Source of the DNA: UBA4416 sp040386075
GTDB taxonomy: Bacteria > Bacteroidota > Bacteroidia > B-17B0 > Aurantibacillaceae
Length of the DNA stretch: 64,000 bases
NCBI GenBank assembly: GCA_040386075.1
Contig: JAZKGE010000047.1
Coordinates: 27,558-91,557, forward strand
Reading direction: 5' to 3'
This document shows positions 37,269 through 46,644 of this stretch, piece after piece. The notes beneath the pieces were generated by a model. The model searched no databases, was not told the origin of the DNA, and saw only the letters and a program-made list of their open reading frames with translations. The translations under genes and the position numbers were made by a program. Positions within the stretch are counted from its first letter, which is position 1, and each line of letters starts with the position of its first letter.

Positions 37269-38258
37269 TTACCTACTCAAAACAATTTTCTCTCTCTTCA
37301 CAACACGATCATTTTGATAAACATTCACAAAGTAAACGCCATTAGCTAATTGATCTAAGTGCAATATATGAGAAGTACTAACTGGAACTTCACTTAATAA
37401 AATCTGGCCGGTTACTGCTATTAGTTCTATCTTTTGTAACTCTGTCTTAGATCTTATAGTAATAACACCACTGGTTGGATTTGGACTAATAGATACATAC
37501 AGGTTATTAGAACTTTCAAATACTCCAACACTAGATGCAATAGCCATTAATGTTCCCGTTCCTGCTGTTAAGGGTGTAATTGCCCCGGATGTTTCTGACT
37601 TATTTCCCTGGATCAATCCTAAATTTAAAACCGCATCCGTTGTTAAAGCCGATAGGATCTGGTAATGCAAAATTCCAATTAATCCATCTCCGCTTACATT
37701 ATTGTTAGCCGTATGCGTTGTTGCTGTATATAAACTGTTACCTGGGAAATCAAGTTTTCTGAAATGCAAATTTTGATTGGCCGTATTAATAAAGGAAGCT
37801 GGATATTCCAACCAAATTGAATTTGGTTCAATTAACGAATTATCAAAATTCACTGTAAAGGCTATCCCATTAATATCATTTACCGGCGTTGACGTTTCTC
37901 CTAAATAAATAGAAGCTGATCCCCAGTTTCCTTTTACAACTGATGCCTGATCCGGAACAATACTTAACTCGGGTACAGTAGCTATTTGTGCATTTGGCCT
38001 GAATGCATGAGTCAAACCATAATTATTAAAAATGGCGAGTGTATCATCATCATTGATGGTTCCATCTCCGTTGCAATCACTATGATTTACATTTTTTCCA
38101 TTAGTAATGGCTCCTGTCCAGTTAATAGCAAAATGGGATAGCCAGGAATTGCTTAATCCGGAAGGCCTCGAAGCTCCTGTTTGTAAATAATGTAAGCCTA
38201 GTTCCAATATATCTAGGTTATCCGCCCAACCGTCGCTGTTAGCATCACCCGGCCAAAC
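37269..38258 (-). repeat. C-terminal cassette copy B (990 bp)
   Basis: This copy encodes residues 1250-1578 of protein B plus the stop. It is the most diverged of the six (for example HAFRPNAQIATVPE and LHLDQLANGVYFVNV) and is three codons longer. Confidence 0.9.
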
Positions 38259-41200
38259 ATCCTGGCAAGTATTGGCAACTATTACACTAACGGTTGCCGT
38301 ACTACTGCAATTATTCAGATCTAATCCTGTTACGGTATAGGTGTCGGTTACGGTGGGAGTGATGGCAACACTTGAGCTTGTTGCTCCTGTGCTCCAGGTA
38401 TATGTATCAGCACCCCCCGAATTCAATTGCACGCTAGTAGCAGCGCACACTACACTGGTAGTTGATGACGCTGTAACCACAGGGGTCGCATTAACCATAA
38501 TAGTGCTTAAAGTACCTACATTATCTTCGCAACCGTTCGCATCGGTTCCTGTAACGGTAACTGTTGTATTGCCTGAAGGAGTTATAACAACATTACTTCC
38601 GGTACTATACGTATAAGTAATTGCACCACCCGGAGTTATTGTAAAATTCTCGTTGCTACAAATTGTTCCGCTATTTACAGTAATGGTAGGTGTTGGATTT
38701 ACAACAACCGAGCTTATAGCCGTACCGCTGGTCGCACAAGTCAGTGAACTTAAGGCAGTTATCGTATAATCCGTTGTAACAGATGGAGAAACTACAGCAC
38801 TGCCGCTACTATATGAGTAAGTTGATGCGCCTGACGGACTAATGGTGAAGTTGGTTCCATTACATATAGTGCCACTGTTAACGGCAACTGTTGTTGAAAA
38901 AGAAGTACCTACTGTAGCATTGCTTACTGCCGTATTTATGCAACCAAAGGAATCGGCTCCGGTAACGGTATATGCAGAACTACTGGTTGGTGCAACTGTA
39001 TTACCTCCGGTACTATACACATAAACAACTCCTCCCGTAGGAGTCATTGTAAATGTACTGCCAAGACAAACACTTTCACTATTTACTGCAATGATTGGCA
39101 AAGGACGTACTGTTACCGAACTGATCGCTGTATCAATTAGACATCCATTCGAATCGAATCCTGTAACCGTATAGGTTGAAGCCACCGTTGGTACATCCAT
39201 CGTTGAGCCATTACTGTAAGAATAAATACTAGCGCCGGATGGTTGTATCATAAAAATATTGCCCGCGCATACTGTTCCACTATTTACAGTAATCATTGAA
39301 CTGGTAGGAGTCGCCAACACTACTGCAGCAGTTTTTGAAGCCACGCAGCCATTACCTGGAGAAAGAACGCCTGAAACAGTATATGTATTACTGGTAGGTG
39401 GTACCACGATACTATTTGTAGTTGCACCTGTATTCCAGGTATAAGTAGTTGCTCCCGCAGCCGTAAGTATTGCAGAAATTCCTGCACAAGCCGTAACGCT
39501 GTTTACGGTTAATAAAGGGGTTGGAAGTACGGTAACCGAGATAGTTTTTGAAGAGGAACATTGCCCCTGATTTGAACCATACAATACATATGTTTGGCTA
39601 CTTGCAGGATTAACGGTATAAGTAGTGGTATAAACCCCAACGGCCCACTGATAGGTATCTGCTCCGCTTGCAGTAAATGTTATTGGTGCATTAGCACATG
39701 TAACTGTTGGCCCCGAAACACTAAGTGTTGGAGAAGCTATAGGTATTATCTGGACTGTATTACTGACTACACCACATCCGTTTGTGGCATTAATGGTATA
39801 CACTGTTGGAGAGAGTGGAAACGGATTCACTACAAAATATCCCGGACCAATACCACTTGAAACAGTTACCTCTGGTTGAGGACTGGAATAAAAACAATTA
39901 TTTCCATTAAGACCTACGCCTGAGCCAGCAGCTGAGCACAGAGTAAAAGAGCTGGTTGGGGTTGTGTAATTTGGTAAAATATTGGTAACTAAAACCTGTT
40001 TATTAAAATTTGATGAGCAACCGCTCCACGATGCATTAACACTGTAAGTTGTAGTTACAGTAGGTGAAACGACCACGCTTTGACTTGTTGATGAATTAAA
40101 CCAGGTATTAGAAGATGCTCCTATAATTGTAAGCGTTGCTGACTGCCCTACACAAATTGGATATACCGGGTTTACAGATACGGATACCGGATTAGCTGTG
40201 ACCGAGATCGACTTGGAAGCTGTGTTCCTGCAGCCGTTCGCGTCGGTACCAATAACGGTATAAGTGTTGCCTATAGTGGGCAAAAAACTCACATTATTAG
40301 TAACTCCTCCGGTCCAGGTATAAGTTGTTGCACCACCACCAAATAAAAAAGCAGAGCTACCTGCACAAACAGTTCCACTAGCCGGGCTGCTATTTGCCGT
40401 AACAACAGGTATAGCATTAACCGTAACGGTAAATACAACCTGCTTTGCCCCACAACTGGCTGTAAGTGCAGATAATGTATACGTAGTAGTAACGGTAGGT
40501 TTTAAAGTAATAGAATTTGTTGTGGCTCCTGTACTCCAGGTATAACTTAATGCACCCGTTCCGGTAACAACAATACTATCTCCAAGGCAATACTTTAAAG
40601 CAGGTTTGTTAGACGTGATTTTTACATTACCCAATACTTTCACACTATCTGAGGTATTTGCTACGCAGCCATTAGCTGTGGTATGGCTCACTATGTAATT
40701 TGTACTTACAGATGGCGTAACCACAATTGAGCTGGTTGTTGCTCCTGTATTCCAGCTGTAGGTTGGGGCTCCGGAGGCAGTTAATGTGGTTGAATTGCCA
40801 GCACAAAACTGATTGTTGCCCGTTATAGTTAATGTTGGAACGGGATGAACATTGGCCGTATAATTAACCGTTCCTAAACATCCGAAAGCATTTGCGCCCG
40901 TTAATTTATAAACAGTTGTCACAGTGGGATAGACATTTTGATTTGGATTATAACTGATATCCACCGGCGGACCGGGAGTCATGGCTGTCCAGGTATAATT
41001 TGAAGCTCCTGTTGCAGACAATTTAACTTTAGCTCCGGGACAAGTAATAGTAGGTGAAGCAGAAGCTGTTACAGTAGGGCTGGCACCAATACTAAATGTA
41101 ACGGCCGATGTATTTGAACAGGCTGCGGACTTATTCATTATTAAATTATAAACTCCGGGCTGAGTTATGGATACGCTTTGAGTAGTAAGACCATTGATGG

Positions 41201-42005
41201 CGCCTCCTGTCCAGGAAAAACTGGTTGCGCCAACTAGTGGTGCAGTTATCCTGACCGTATCTGTATTACATATGCTTATAGATGACTGTGCCTGAGTTAA
41301 GTTATAAAAATTTCCATTGACAGTGACATTAGACGGAGTAAATACATTATTACACAAAGAAGCATCTATATAGGCATAACCGGTGTGTGCAGACTGAGTT
41401 ATAAGGCAACCTGATACAAGAACCTCAATCGTAACATTTGTTCCCACATAATTTGAAAGATCATATGACACAGTACTCCAGTTTCTGTATTCATATTGAT
41501 TGAATGTTAAAAAACTTGGGTCTCCACTACTACAGGATGCGCCGCCAACAATTGTATTAATATAGGCCCCCGGAATAACATTGCCGGAATTATCCTTGAG
41601 CGTAAAGTTAAAATAAGCTTGTTCATTACACGGATGGCTTCCATCCTCCATAACCAGAGCGTAACTAAACGCCAGGGACGATGCGGAGTTAACAGGATAG
41701 GTTTGGTTTAATTTATAGGTATAACCTCCAAAAGTAGTACGTCCAAATCTTAAAAAATTTCCACCCAAAGGTGAGGTCATCGATATTGGAACCGTGTTCG
41801 TTTCCGTTGATCCCGGTACCATTACAGAGTACTCGGTAGATGCTAAATAAGCGTCAACAGTATGCGACTGAGAATCCAAATTTGCTCCTTCCTGTAAAGT
41901 CCAGCCATTTATGTTGCCGGAGTTAAACTCTAAATTTACAGGCTGGGCAACAACCGTAAGAATAGAAAAAATAAAATAAAGTGCGAGAAAGAAAGTTTTT
42001 TTCAT
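37269..42005 (-). CDS. Array protein B: 1578-residue multi-Ig-like protein with dockerin-, cohesin-like and T9SS cassette
   Basis: After a signal peptide (MKKTFFLALYFIFSILTVVAQ), residues about 22-220 form a reelin/MAM-like beta-sandwich (FNSGNINGWTLQEG). About a dozen Ig-like repeats of about 75-85 residues follow, each with the pattern ICxGxxxTxxxSGAxxYxWSTGA...TYTVTGxDxxGC. Each repeat carries paired cysteines likely to be bridged after export. The cassette starts at residue 1250 with DANSDGWADNLD and DCNGDGTINDDD. This is the longest array member and its cassette is 9 bp longer than the others. It has its own promoter-like box upstream. The architecture suggests a long stalk-like surface adhesin. 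Confidence 0.88.
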   Translation of the reverse strand: MKKTFFLALYFIFSILTVVAQPVNLEFNSGNINGWTLQEGANLDSQSHTVDAYLASTEYSVMVPGSTETNTVPISMTSPLGGNFLRFGRTTFGGYTYKLNQTYPVNSASSLAFSYALVMEDGSHPCNEQAYFNFTLKDNSGNVIPGAYINTIVGGASCSSGDPSFLTFNQYEYRNWSTVSYDLSNYVGTNVTIEVLVSGCLITQSAHTGYAYIDASLCNNVFTPSNVTVNGNFYNLTQAQSSISICNTDTVRITAPLVGATSFSWTGGAINGLTTQSVSITQPGVYNLIMNKSAACSNTSAVTFSIGASPTVTASASPTITCPGAKVKLSATGASNYTWTAMTPGPPVDISYNPNQNVYPTVTTVYKLTGANAFGCLGTVNYTANVHPVPTLTITGNNQFCAGNSTTLTASGAPTYSWNTGATTSSIVVTPSVSTNYIVSHTTANGCVANTSDSVKVLGNVKITSNKPALKYCLGDSIVVTGTGALSYTWSTGATTNSITLKPTVTTTYTLSALTASCGAKQVVFTVTVNAIPVVTANSSPASGTVCAGSSAFLFGGGATTYTWTGGVTNNVSFLPTIGNTYTVIGTDANGCRNTASKSISVTANPVSVSVNPVYPICVGQSATLTIIGASSNTWFNSSTSQSVVVSPTVTTTYSVNASWSGCSSNFNKQVLVTNILPNYTTPTSSFTLCSAAGSGVGLNGNNCFYSSPQPEVTVSSGIGPGYFVVNPFPLSPTVYTINATNGCGVVSNTVQIIPIASPTLSVSGPTVTCANAPITFTASGADTYQWAVGVYTTTYTVNPASSQTYVLYGSNQGQCSSSKTISVTVLPTPLLTVNSVTACAGISAILTAAGATTYTWNTGATTNSIVVPPTSNTYTVSGVLSPGNGCVASKTAAVVLATPTSSMITVNSGTVCAGNIFMIQPSGASIYSYSNGSTMDVPTVASTYTVTGFDSNGCLIDTAISSVTVRPLPIIAVNSESVCLGSTFTMTPTGGVVYVYSTGGNTVAPTSSSAYTVTGADSFGCINTAVSNATVGTSFSTTVAVNSGTICNGTNFTISPSGASTYSYSSGSAVVSPSVTTDYTITALSSLTCATSGTAISSVVVNPTPTITVNSGTICSNENFTITPGGAITYTYSTGSNVVITPSGNTTVTVTGTDANGCEDNVGTLSTIMVNATPVVTASSTTSVVCAATSVQLNSGGADTYTWSTGATSSSVAITPTVTDTYTVTGLDLNNCSSTATVSVIVANTCQDVWPGDANSDGWADNLDILELGLHYLQTGASRPSGLSNSWLSHFAINWTGAITNGKNVNHSDCNGDGTINDDDTLAIFNNYGLTHAFRPNAQIATVPELSIVPDQASVVKGNWGSASIYLGETSTPVNDINGIAFTVNFDNSLIEPNSIWLEYPASFINTANQNLHFRKLDFPGNSLYTATTHTANNNVSGDGLIGILHYQILSALTTDAVLNLGLIQGNKSETSGAITPLTAGTGTLMAIASSVGVFESSNNLYVSISPNPTSGVITIRSKTELQKIELIAVTGQILLSEVPVSTSHILHLDQLANGVYFVNVYQNDRVVKREKIVLSR

Positions 42006-42021
42006 GAGCTGAATTTATATG

Positions 42022-42053
42022 CAAATATAACTCAATTATCGCTCACCAGCCAA
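42022..42053 (-). promoter_or_regulatory. Promoter-like box upstream of array gene B
   Basis: On the minus strand a -7 box TATATTTG (42029-42022, a full TAnnTTTG match) lies 21 bp after a TTG (42053-42051). The stretch ATTGAGTTATATTT here recurs upstream of array gene F (55400), where it continues as ATAAA, so the two genes probably share a promoter type. Confidence 0.6.
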
Positions 42054-42154
42054 TCCTGAAGTCGCTTTAAAAGGCCTTGTTAAACAAAAATATTTTTTCA
42101 TTATAAAGTGGGATTTTCGCATCATTATACACCAATATGTATTGATATGAGCAT

Positions 42155-43135
42155 CTATTTATTGAGAATTATCTTCTCGCGCTTCACAATTCTATCATTC
42201 TGGCACACATTCACAAAGTAAATACCGTTAGAGAAATTTTCTAAGTGTAATGTATGAGAAACGTTAGTTGGAGTTTCACTTAACAATACTTTCCCTGTAA
42301 TTGAAATAACTTCAATTTTTTGTATTTCTGCTTTTGAATTAATGGTCAATAAACCATTCGTTGGGTTAGGACTTATTGAAATAATATTTCCACCTAGTTC
42401 CTGCAAACCAACGCTTGCTCCCATTGCCAATAGAGTTCCGGTGCCTGAAGTTAAAGGGAGAATCGTTCCCGAAGCATCTGACTGGTTAGCCTGTGAGATC
42501 CCTAAATTTAAAACCTGATCAATTGTTAAAGTAGATTTGATCTGATAATGCAAAGTTGCTATTTTGCCATAACCGCTTACATTGCTACTTATAGTATGGG
42601 TACTTGCCGTGAATATTTTTCCATTGCCAAAATCCTGCTTTCTGAAATCTAAATTTTGTCCGACATCTAAAAACGAATTTTGATACTCGATATAAATATT
42701 ATTTGTCTCTATTAATGTGTTATCAAAATCAACTGTGAATGCAATGCCGTTGATATTATTAATACTTGTAGTTACGTCTCCCAAGTAAACGGATGCTGTT
42801 CCCCAAGTTCCTTTCGCAATAGCTGATTGATCAGGAACAATACTTAATTGTGGATTAACTGTATTTGTTTGTACAGGTTTAAATGTATGTGTTAAGCTAT
42901 AATTATTATAAATTGCTAATGTGTCGTTATCATTAATTGTACCATCGCCGTTACAGTCACTGTGATTTAAATTTTTCCCATTGGCGATCGTGCCTGTCCA
43001 GTTATTGGCAAAATAAGGCTGCCATGCGTTACTTGTAGTTGCTCTTGGCGCGTCTGCCTGTGTATAATGCAATCCCAGCTCTAATACATCCAAATTATCG
43101 GCAACGCCATCGCTATTGACATCTCCCGGCCAAAC
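42155..43135 (-). repeat. C-terminal cassette copy C (981 bp)
   Basis: This copy encodes residues 650-975 of protein C plus the stop. The cohesin-like half (42664-42766) is nearly identical to copy A while the dockerin half differs from A at many sites. Confidence 0.9.
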
Positions 43136-45082
43136 GTCCTGGCAGGTTGGATCTACAATTATATTGACTGTTTGGGTATTTGTACAATTATTCAAATCTG
43201 CTCCCGTTACTGAATATATAGAAGATACACCAGGAGCTACTGAAGTACTTGGAGATGTAGCTCCTGTGCTCCAGGTATAGTTAGTGGCTCCTATAACAGA
43301 AAGAGTAGCTGAACTACCAACGCAAATACTGCTGGCCGAAGCTATTGTTAGAACTGGCAATGGAGTTACCGTATAAGCAATTAAGGTTCTTGATATACTA
43401 TTAGTACATGTGGTTGCTGCTACATAATATGAATAAGTTCCCGGACTCATTAAAGCTGGTGAAAATGCCATTCCGCTCGAAACTACAACGGTACTTGAAG
43501 GCGAAGAATACCAATTTAGAGTTCCGCTCCCAGTCACTGTTAAAGTATGTGTATTATTGAGACATACATTTTGATTTACTGGTGTTGTTGTATTTGTTGG
43601 ATTCATTGGAGACGAACAAGCATTCATTTTTTGAAGGAAAATATCCTGTGCACCATTTGAAGGTATGTTAACAACACCTGCCCCCGGATCAAAATCCATG
43701 GTTGTTCCGTAGCAAATACCTGTTGTATAAACATTATCAAAAGCATCTACTGTGATCCCATAACCCCACGCTGTGCCTCCTCCTATTGCTCCTGCCCAAG
43801 AAAGAGCACCCGTGGTGTCATACTTTGCAATTAAAGCATTTTCAGCTAATGATGGAGAGGATAAAATAATGTTAGATCCAGATCCCGGATCAAAGTCCAT
43901 TGTAACAAATTTTCCTGTTATATATATATAACCAAATCTATCTAAAACCATTGAATATCCACTATTGCATTGAGCCCAGGTAGCCATTGCTTTTGCCCAA
44001 ACAAAATTTCCAACATTATTCAATTTCATCATAAAAATAGCTCTGTTTCCTGAAGATTGAATAGTGTAAGTTCCTGGTCCCGGATCGAAATCTACAGTAT
44101 TGTGAAAGTCTCCTAAGAGATAAATATTCCCTAAAGCATCAATTTTAATTGATTTTGCTTCAACTTCGCCGTTTGCACCTGTACACGTACCATTTGTAGA
44201 GCTATAAAAATTTTTCGCCCAAACAAAACTACCTGATGAATCAAGTTTAGAAACAAATAGTCCTGATCCGCTGCTTGCTGAACTTAAAGTGTAAGTTCCA
44301 GGACCCGGATCACAATCAATTGAATAAGAATAAACTCCGGTTACATAAAGATTGTCTAAAGAATCGAGAGTAAGTAAGGGAGCTTTATCATTTTGCGTAG
44401 GACTTCCGTATTTTTTTGCCCAGACAAAATTTCCTTGTCGATTTAATTTCGAAATAAATATATCCTTATTGGATGAAGAACCTGATGACAAATTAAAAAC
44501 TCCTGCACCTGGATTAAAATCAACAGTATTTAAAAAAGTTCCACTGTAATATACGTTACCTTTTTTATCAACTGCTAAAGATTTATCCCCATAGGATATA
44601 CTAGTGCCATTAACTGCCTTTGCCCATATAAGGGTTCCATTGTTATCCATTTTTGAAACAAAAGCATCCCCGCCGCTTACAGTATATGTGCCTGGTCCCG
44701 TATCAAAGTCTGCCCCATAGGTAGTAATACCGCTTGTATATACATATCCTGAATCATCTACAGTTATAGAATAACCCCAATCATCAGTATTCCCTCCAAT
44801 TATTTTGGCCCAAACTAAATTTCCGGAAGGATCAAATTTGGATATAAATAGGTCGCCCCAGCCTCCCATTGGCGTAGCTGAATATGTTCCCGGTCCTGGA
44901 TCTAAATCGCCTCCAGCATACATTCCCGTAACGAAAATATTACCATATTTATCATTTGCTATCGAGGTTGAAAATTCACTACCTCCTCCGCCCATTGTTT
45001 TAGCCCATTGAAAAGATGGGTTTTGAGCGATTGCATTAAACCCTAATAAAACTAAAGCTAATTGGAGAACCAGTTTATTCAT
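42155..45082 (-). CDS. Array protein C: SBBP-like repeats with Ig, dockerin-, cohesin-like and T9SS cassette
   Basis: The 975-residue protein has a signal peptide (MNKLVLQLALVLLGFNAIAQ). About eight SBBP-type propeller repeats of about 55-65 residues follow (FVWAKxxGG, DxxGNIYxTG, DFDPGPGTYT, IFxSKLDxxG). Then come a linker with NxNVCLNNTHTLTVTGSGTL, an Ig-like domain and the cassette from residue 650. The DFDPGPG acidic motifs repeat in register and could bind calcium. It starts 8 bp after the frameshifted gene D, so C and D are probably one transcript. It is closest in display type to protein E. Confidence 0.88.
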   Translation of the reverse strand: MNKLVLQLALVLLGFNAIAQNPSFQWAKTMGGGGSEFSTSIANDKYGNIFVTGMYAGGDLDPGPGTYSATPMGGWGDLFISKFDPSGNLVWAKIIGGNTDDWGYSITVDDSGYVYTSGITTYGADFDTGPGTYTVSGGDAFVSKMDNNGTLIWAKAVNGTSISYGDKSLAVDKKGNVYYSGTFLNTVDFNPGAGVFNLSSGSSSNKDIFISKLNRQGNFVWAKKYGSPTQNDKAPLLTLDSLDNLYVTGVYSYSIDCDPGPGTYTLSSASSGSGLFVSKLDSSGSFVWAKNFYSSTNGTCTGANGEVEAKSIKIDALGNIYLLGDFHNTVDFDPGPGTYTIQSSGNRAIFMMKLNNVGNFVWAKAMATWAQCNSGYSMVLDRFGYIYITGKFVTMDFDPGSGSNIILSSPSLAENALIAKYDTTGALSWAGAIGGGTAWGYGITVDAFDNVYTTGICYGTTMDFDPGAGVVNIPSNGAQDIFLQKMNACSSPMNPTNTTTPVNQNVCLNNTHTLTVTGSGTLNWYSSPSSTVVVSSGMAFSPALMSPGTYSYYVAATTCTNSISRTLIAYTVTPLPVLTIASASSICVGSSATLSVIGATNYTWSTGATSPSTSVAPGVSSIYSVTGADLNNCTNTQTVNIIVDPTCQDVWPGDVNSDGVADNLDVLELGLHYTQADAPRATTSNAWQPYFANNWTGTIANGKNLNHSDCNGDGTINDNDTLAIYNNYSLTHTFKPVQTNTVNPQLSIVPDQSAIAKGTWGTASVYLGDVTTSINNINGIAFTVDFDNTLIETNNIYIEYQNSFLDVGQNLDFRKQDFGNGKIFTASTHTISSNVSGYGKIATLHYQIKSTLTIDQVLNLGISQANQSDASGTILPLTSGTGTLLAMGASVGLQELGGNIISISPNPTNGLLTINSKAEIQKIEVISITGKVLLSETPTNVSHTLHLENFSNGIYFVNVCQNDRIVKREKIILNK

Positions 45083-45090
45083 ATCATTTA

Positions 45091-46071
45091 TTATTTATAC
45101 AAAATTATTTTTTTTCTTTTTACAATTCTATTTTTCTCATAAACATTCACAAAGTAAATGTCGTTTGAGAAATCATCTAAATGCAGTGTATAAGAAACAG
45201 TAGTTGGTGTTTCACTTAACAACACTTGGCCAGTAATAGAAACAACTTCTATTTTTTGTAACTCAGTTGTTGAACTAATAATTAATGAACCGTTTGTAGG
45301 ATTTGGACTCAGGGAAATCGAATTACTGTTTAAAAATTCCTGTAGGCCAACATCTATAGTTGCCGTCAATGACGCTGTACCGGAAGTTAATAGAGATATT
45401 GCTCCGGAAGCATCAGATTGGTTCGCCTCCAATATTCCTATATTTAAAACCTGGGCGTTTGTTAAAGTTGATTTGATCTGATAATGAAGTGTAGCTATTT
45501 TTCCATTACCATTTACATTGTTATTTACGGTATGAGTTGTTGCCGTAAATATTTTCCCATTGGCAAGATCCAATTTCCTGAAACGTAAATTTTGTCCGGC
45601 ATCTAAAAACGAATTTTGATATTCAATATAAATGTTATTGGTTTCAATTAAAGTGTTGTCAAAATCAATTGTGAAAGCAAGTCCGTTTATGTTATTAATT
45701 TGATTTGTTGCATCTCCTAAATAAATAGAAGCTGTTCCCCATGTCCCTTTTAAAACAGCCGGTTGATCAGGCACAATACTTAATTGAGGATTAACTGTAT
45801 TGGTTTGCACAGGTTTAAAGGCGTGCGTTAATCCATAATTATTATAAATAGCCAATGTATCATTATCGTCAATTATTCCATCGCCGTTACAATCACTATG
45901 ATTCAAGTTTTTTCCATTGGTGATGGTACCTGTCCAATTATTTGCAAAGTACGATTGCCAGCTAATGCTTGCACTTGCTCTTGCAGAACCCGCTTGTGTG
46001 TAATTTAAGCCTAATTCCAATACATCCAAATTGTCAGCTATGCCATCGCTGTTGGCATCTCCCGGCCATAC
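45091..46071 (-). repeat. C-terminal cassette copy D (981 bp)
   Basis: This copy encodes residues 192-517 of the 3' fragment of gene D plus the stop. Its cohesin-like half resembles copy F more than the others (for example the NQINNINGLAFTIDFD stretch is shared with F). Confidence 0.9.
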
Positions 46072-46644
46072 ATCCGCACATGTGGAATCAACCGTTACAC
46101 TAATGGTTTGGGCATTATAACAACTATTAATGTCTGTTCCTATAACAGTGTATGTTACATTAACGGCAGGTATAACTGTTTCAGTTGCGGTTGTTGCTCC
46201 TGTGCTCCATGTATATGATAATGCACCTGACGCAGTAAAAGTTATACTTGAACCAATACAAACAGTATTTGTTCCAATGATACTAATTGTTGGAGTGATT
46301 GTAACATTAATAGAATCTGAAGCAAAACAACCATCAGTATTTGTAACTAATACCGATTGAGGACCGCTACTTAAAGCCATAAACGTTTGAGTAGTTGACG
46401 CATTGCTCCATAAATAGGTTGAGCCAACATTTCCGGCATTTAATAAAACAGAGTCAACGCATAAAGAAGAAGTTGCCAAATTAACAATAGGATCTGTACA
46501 TAAAATCCCATTAATATTAATACGCTGTGTGTAAATCTGAAAATTATTTCCATTTCTGTTATCTTGCCAGGCAATAACAGCGCCTCCACTTCTATCAGTT
46601 ATAATCGAGGGAGCAATCTGATGATCCAGCGCATCGGAAACCAC
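45091..46644 (-). CDS. Array protein D, 3' part of a frameshift-split gene
   Basis: This 517-residue frame has no signal peptide. It opens in the middle of a display repeat (SDALDHQIAPSIITDRSGGAVIAWQDNRN). Two Ig-like domains follow, then the cassette from residue 192 (DANSDGIADNLD, DCNGDGIIDDND, cohesin-like domain, sorting domain). The upstream frame 46599-47909 ends in the same repeat. Restoring one base near 46666 joins them into a single chain of about 939 residues, the size of proteins A and C. The GTG at its 5' end is probably not a true start. As the sequence stands, this half has no export signal. Confidence 0.85.
   Translation of the reverse strand: MVSDALDHQIAPSIITDRSGGAVIAWQDNRNGNNFQIYTQRININGILCTDPIVNLATSSLCVDSVLLNAGNVGSTYLWSNASTTQTFMALSSGPQSVLVTNTDGCFASDSINVTITPTISIIGTNTVCIGSSITFTASGALSYTWSTGATTATETVIPAVNVTYTVIGTDINSCYNAQTISVTVDSTCADVWPGDANSDGIADNLDVLELGLNYTQAGSARASASISWQSYFANNWTGTITNGKNLNHSDCNGDGIIDDNDTLAIYNNYGLTHAFKPVQTNTVNPQLSIVPDQPAVLKGTWGTASIYLGDATNQINNINGLAFTIDFDNTLIETNNIYIEYQNSFLDAGQNLRFRKLDLANGKIFTATTHTVNNNVNGNGKIATLHYQIKSTLTNAQVLNIGILEANQSDASGAISLLTSGTASLTATIDVGLQEFLNSNSISLSPNPTNGSLIISSTTELQKIEVVSITGQVLLSETPTTVSYTLHLDDFSNDIYFVNVYEKNRIVKRKKIILYK

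Noticed and set aside
38341..40400. Several plus-strand open frames of 60-90 residues opposite the array genes
   Set aside because: They lie antisense to the Ig repeats, are rich in Val, Thr and Pro because they mirror repeated codons, and have no start context or recognisable domain. They are shadows.
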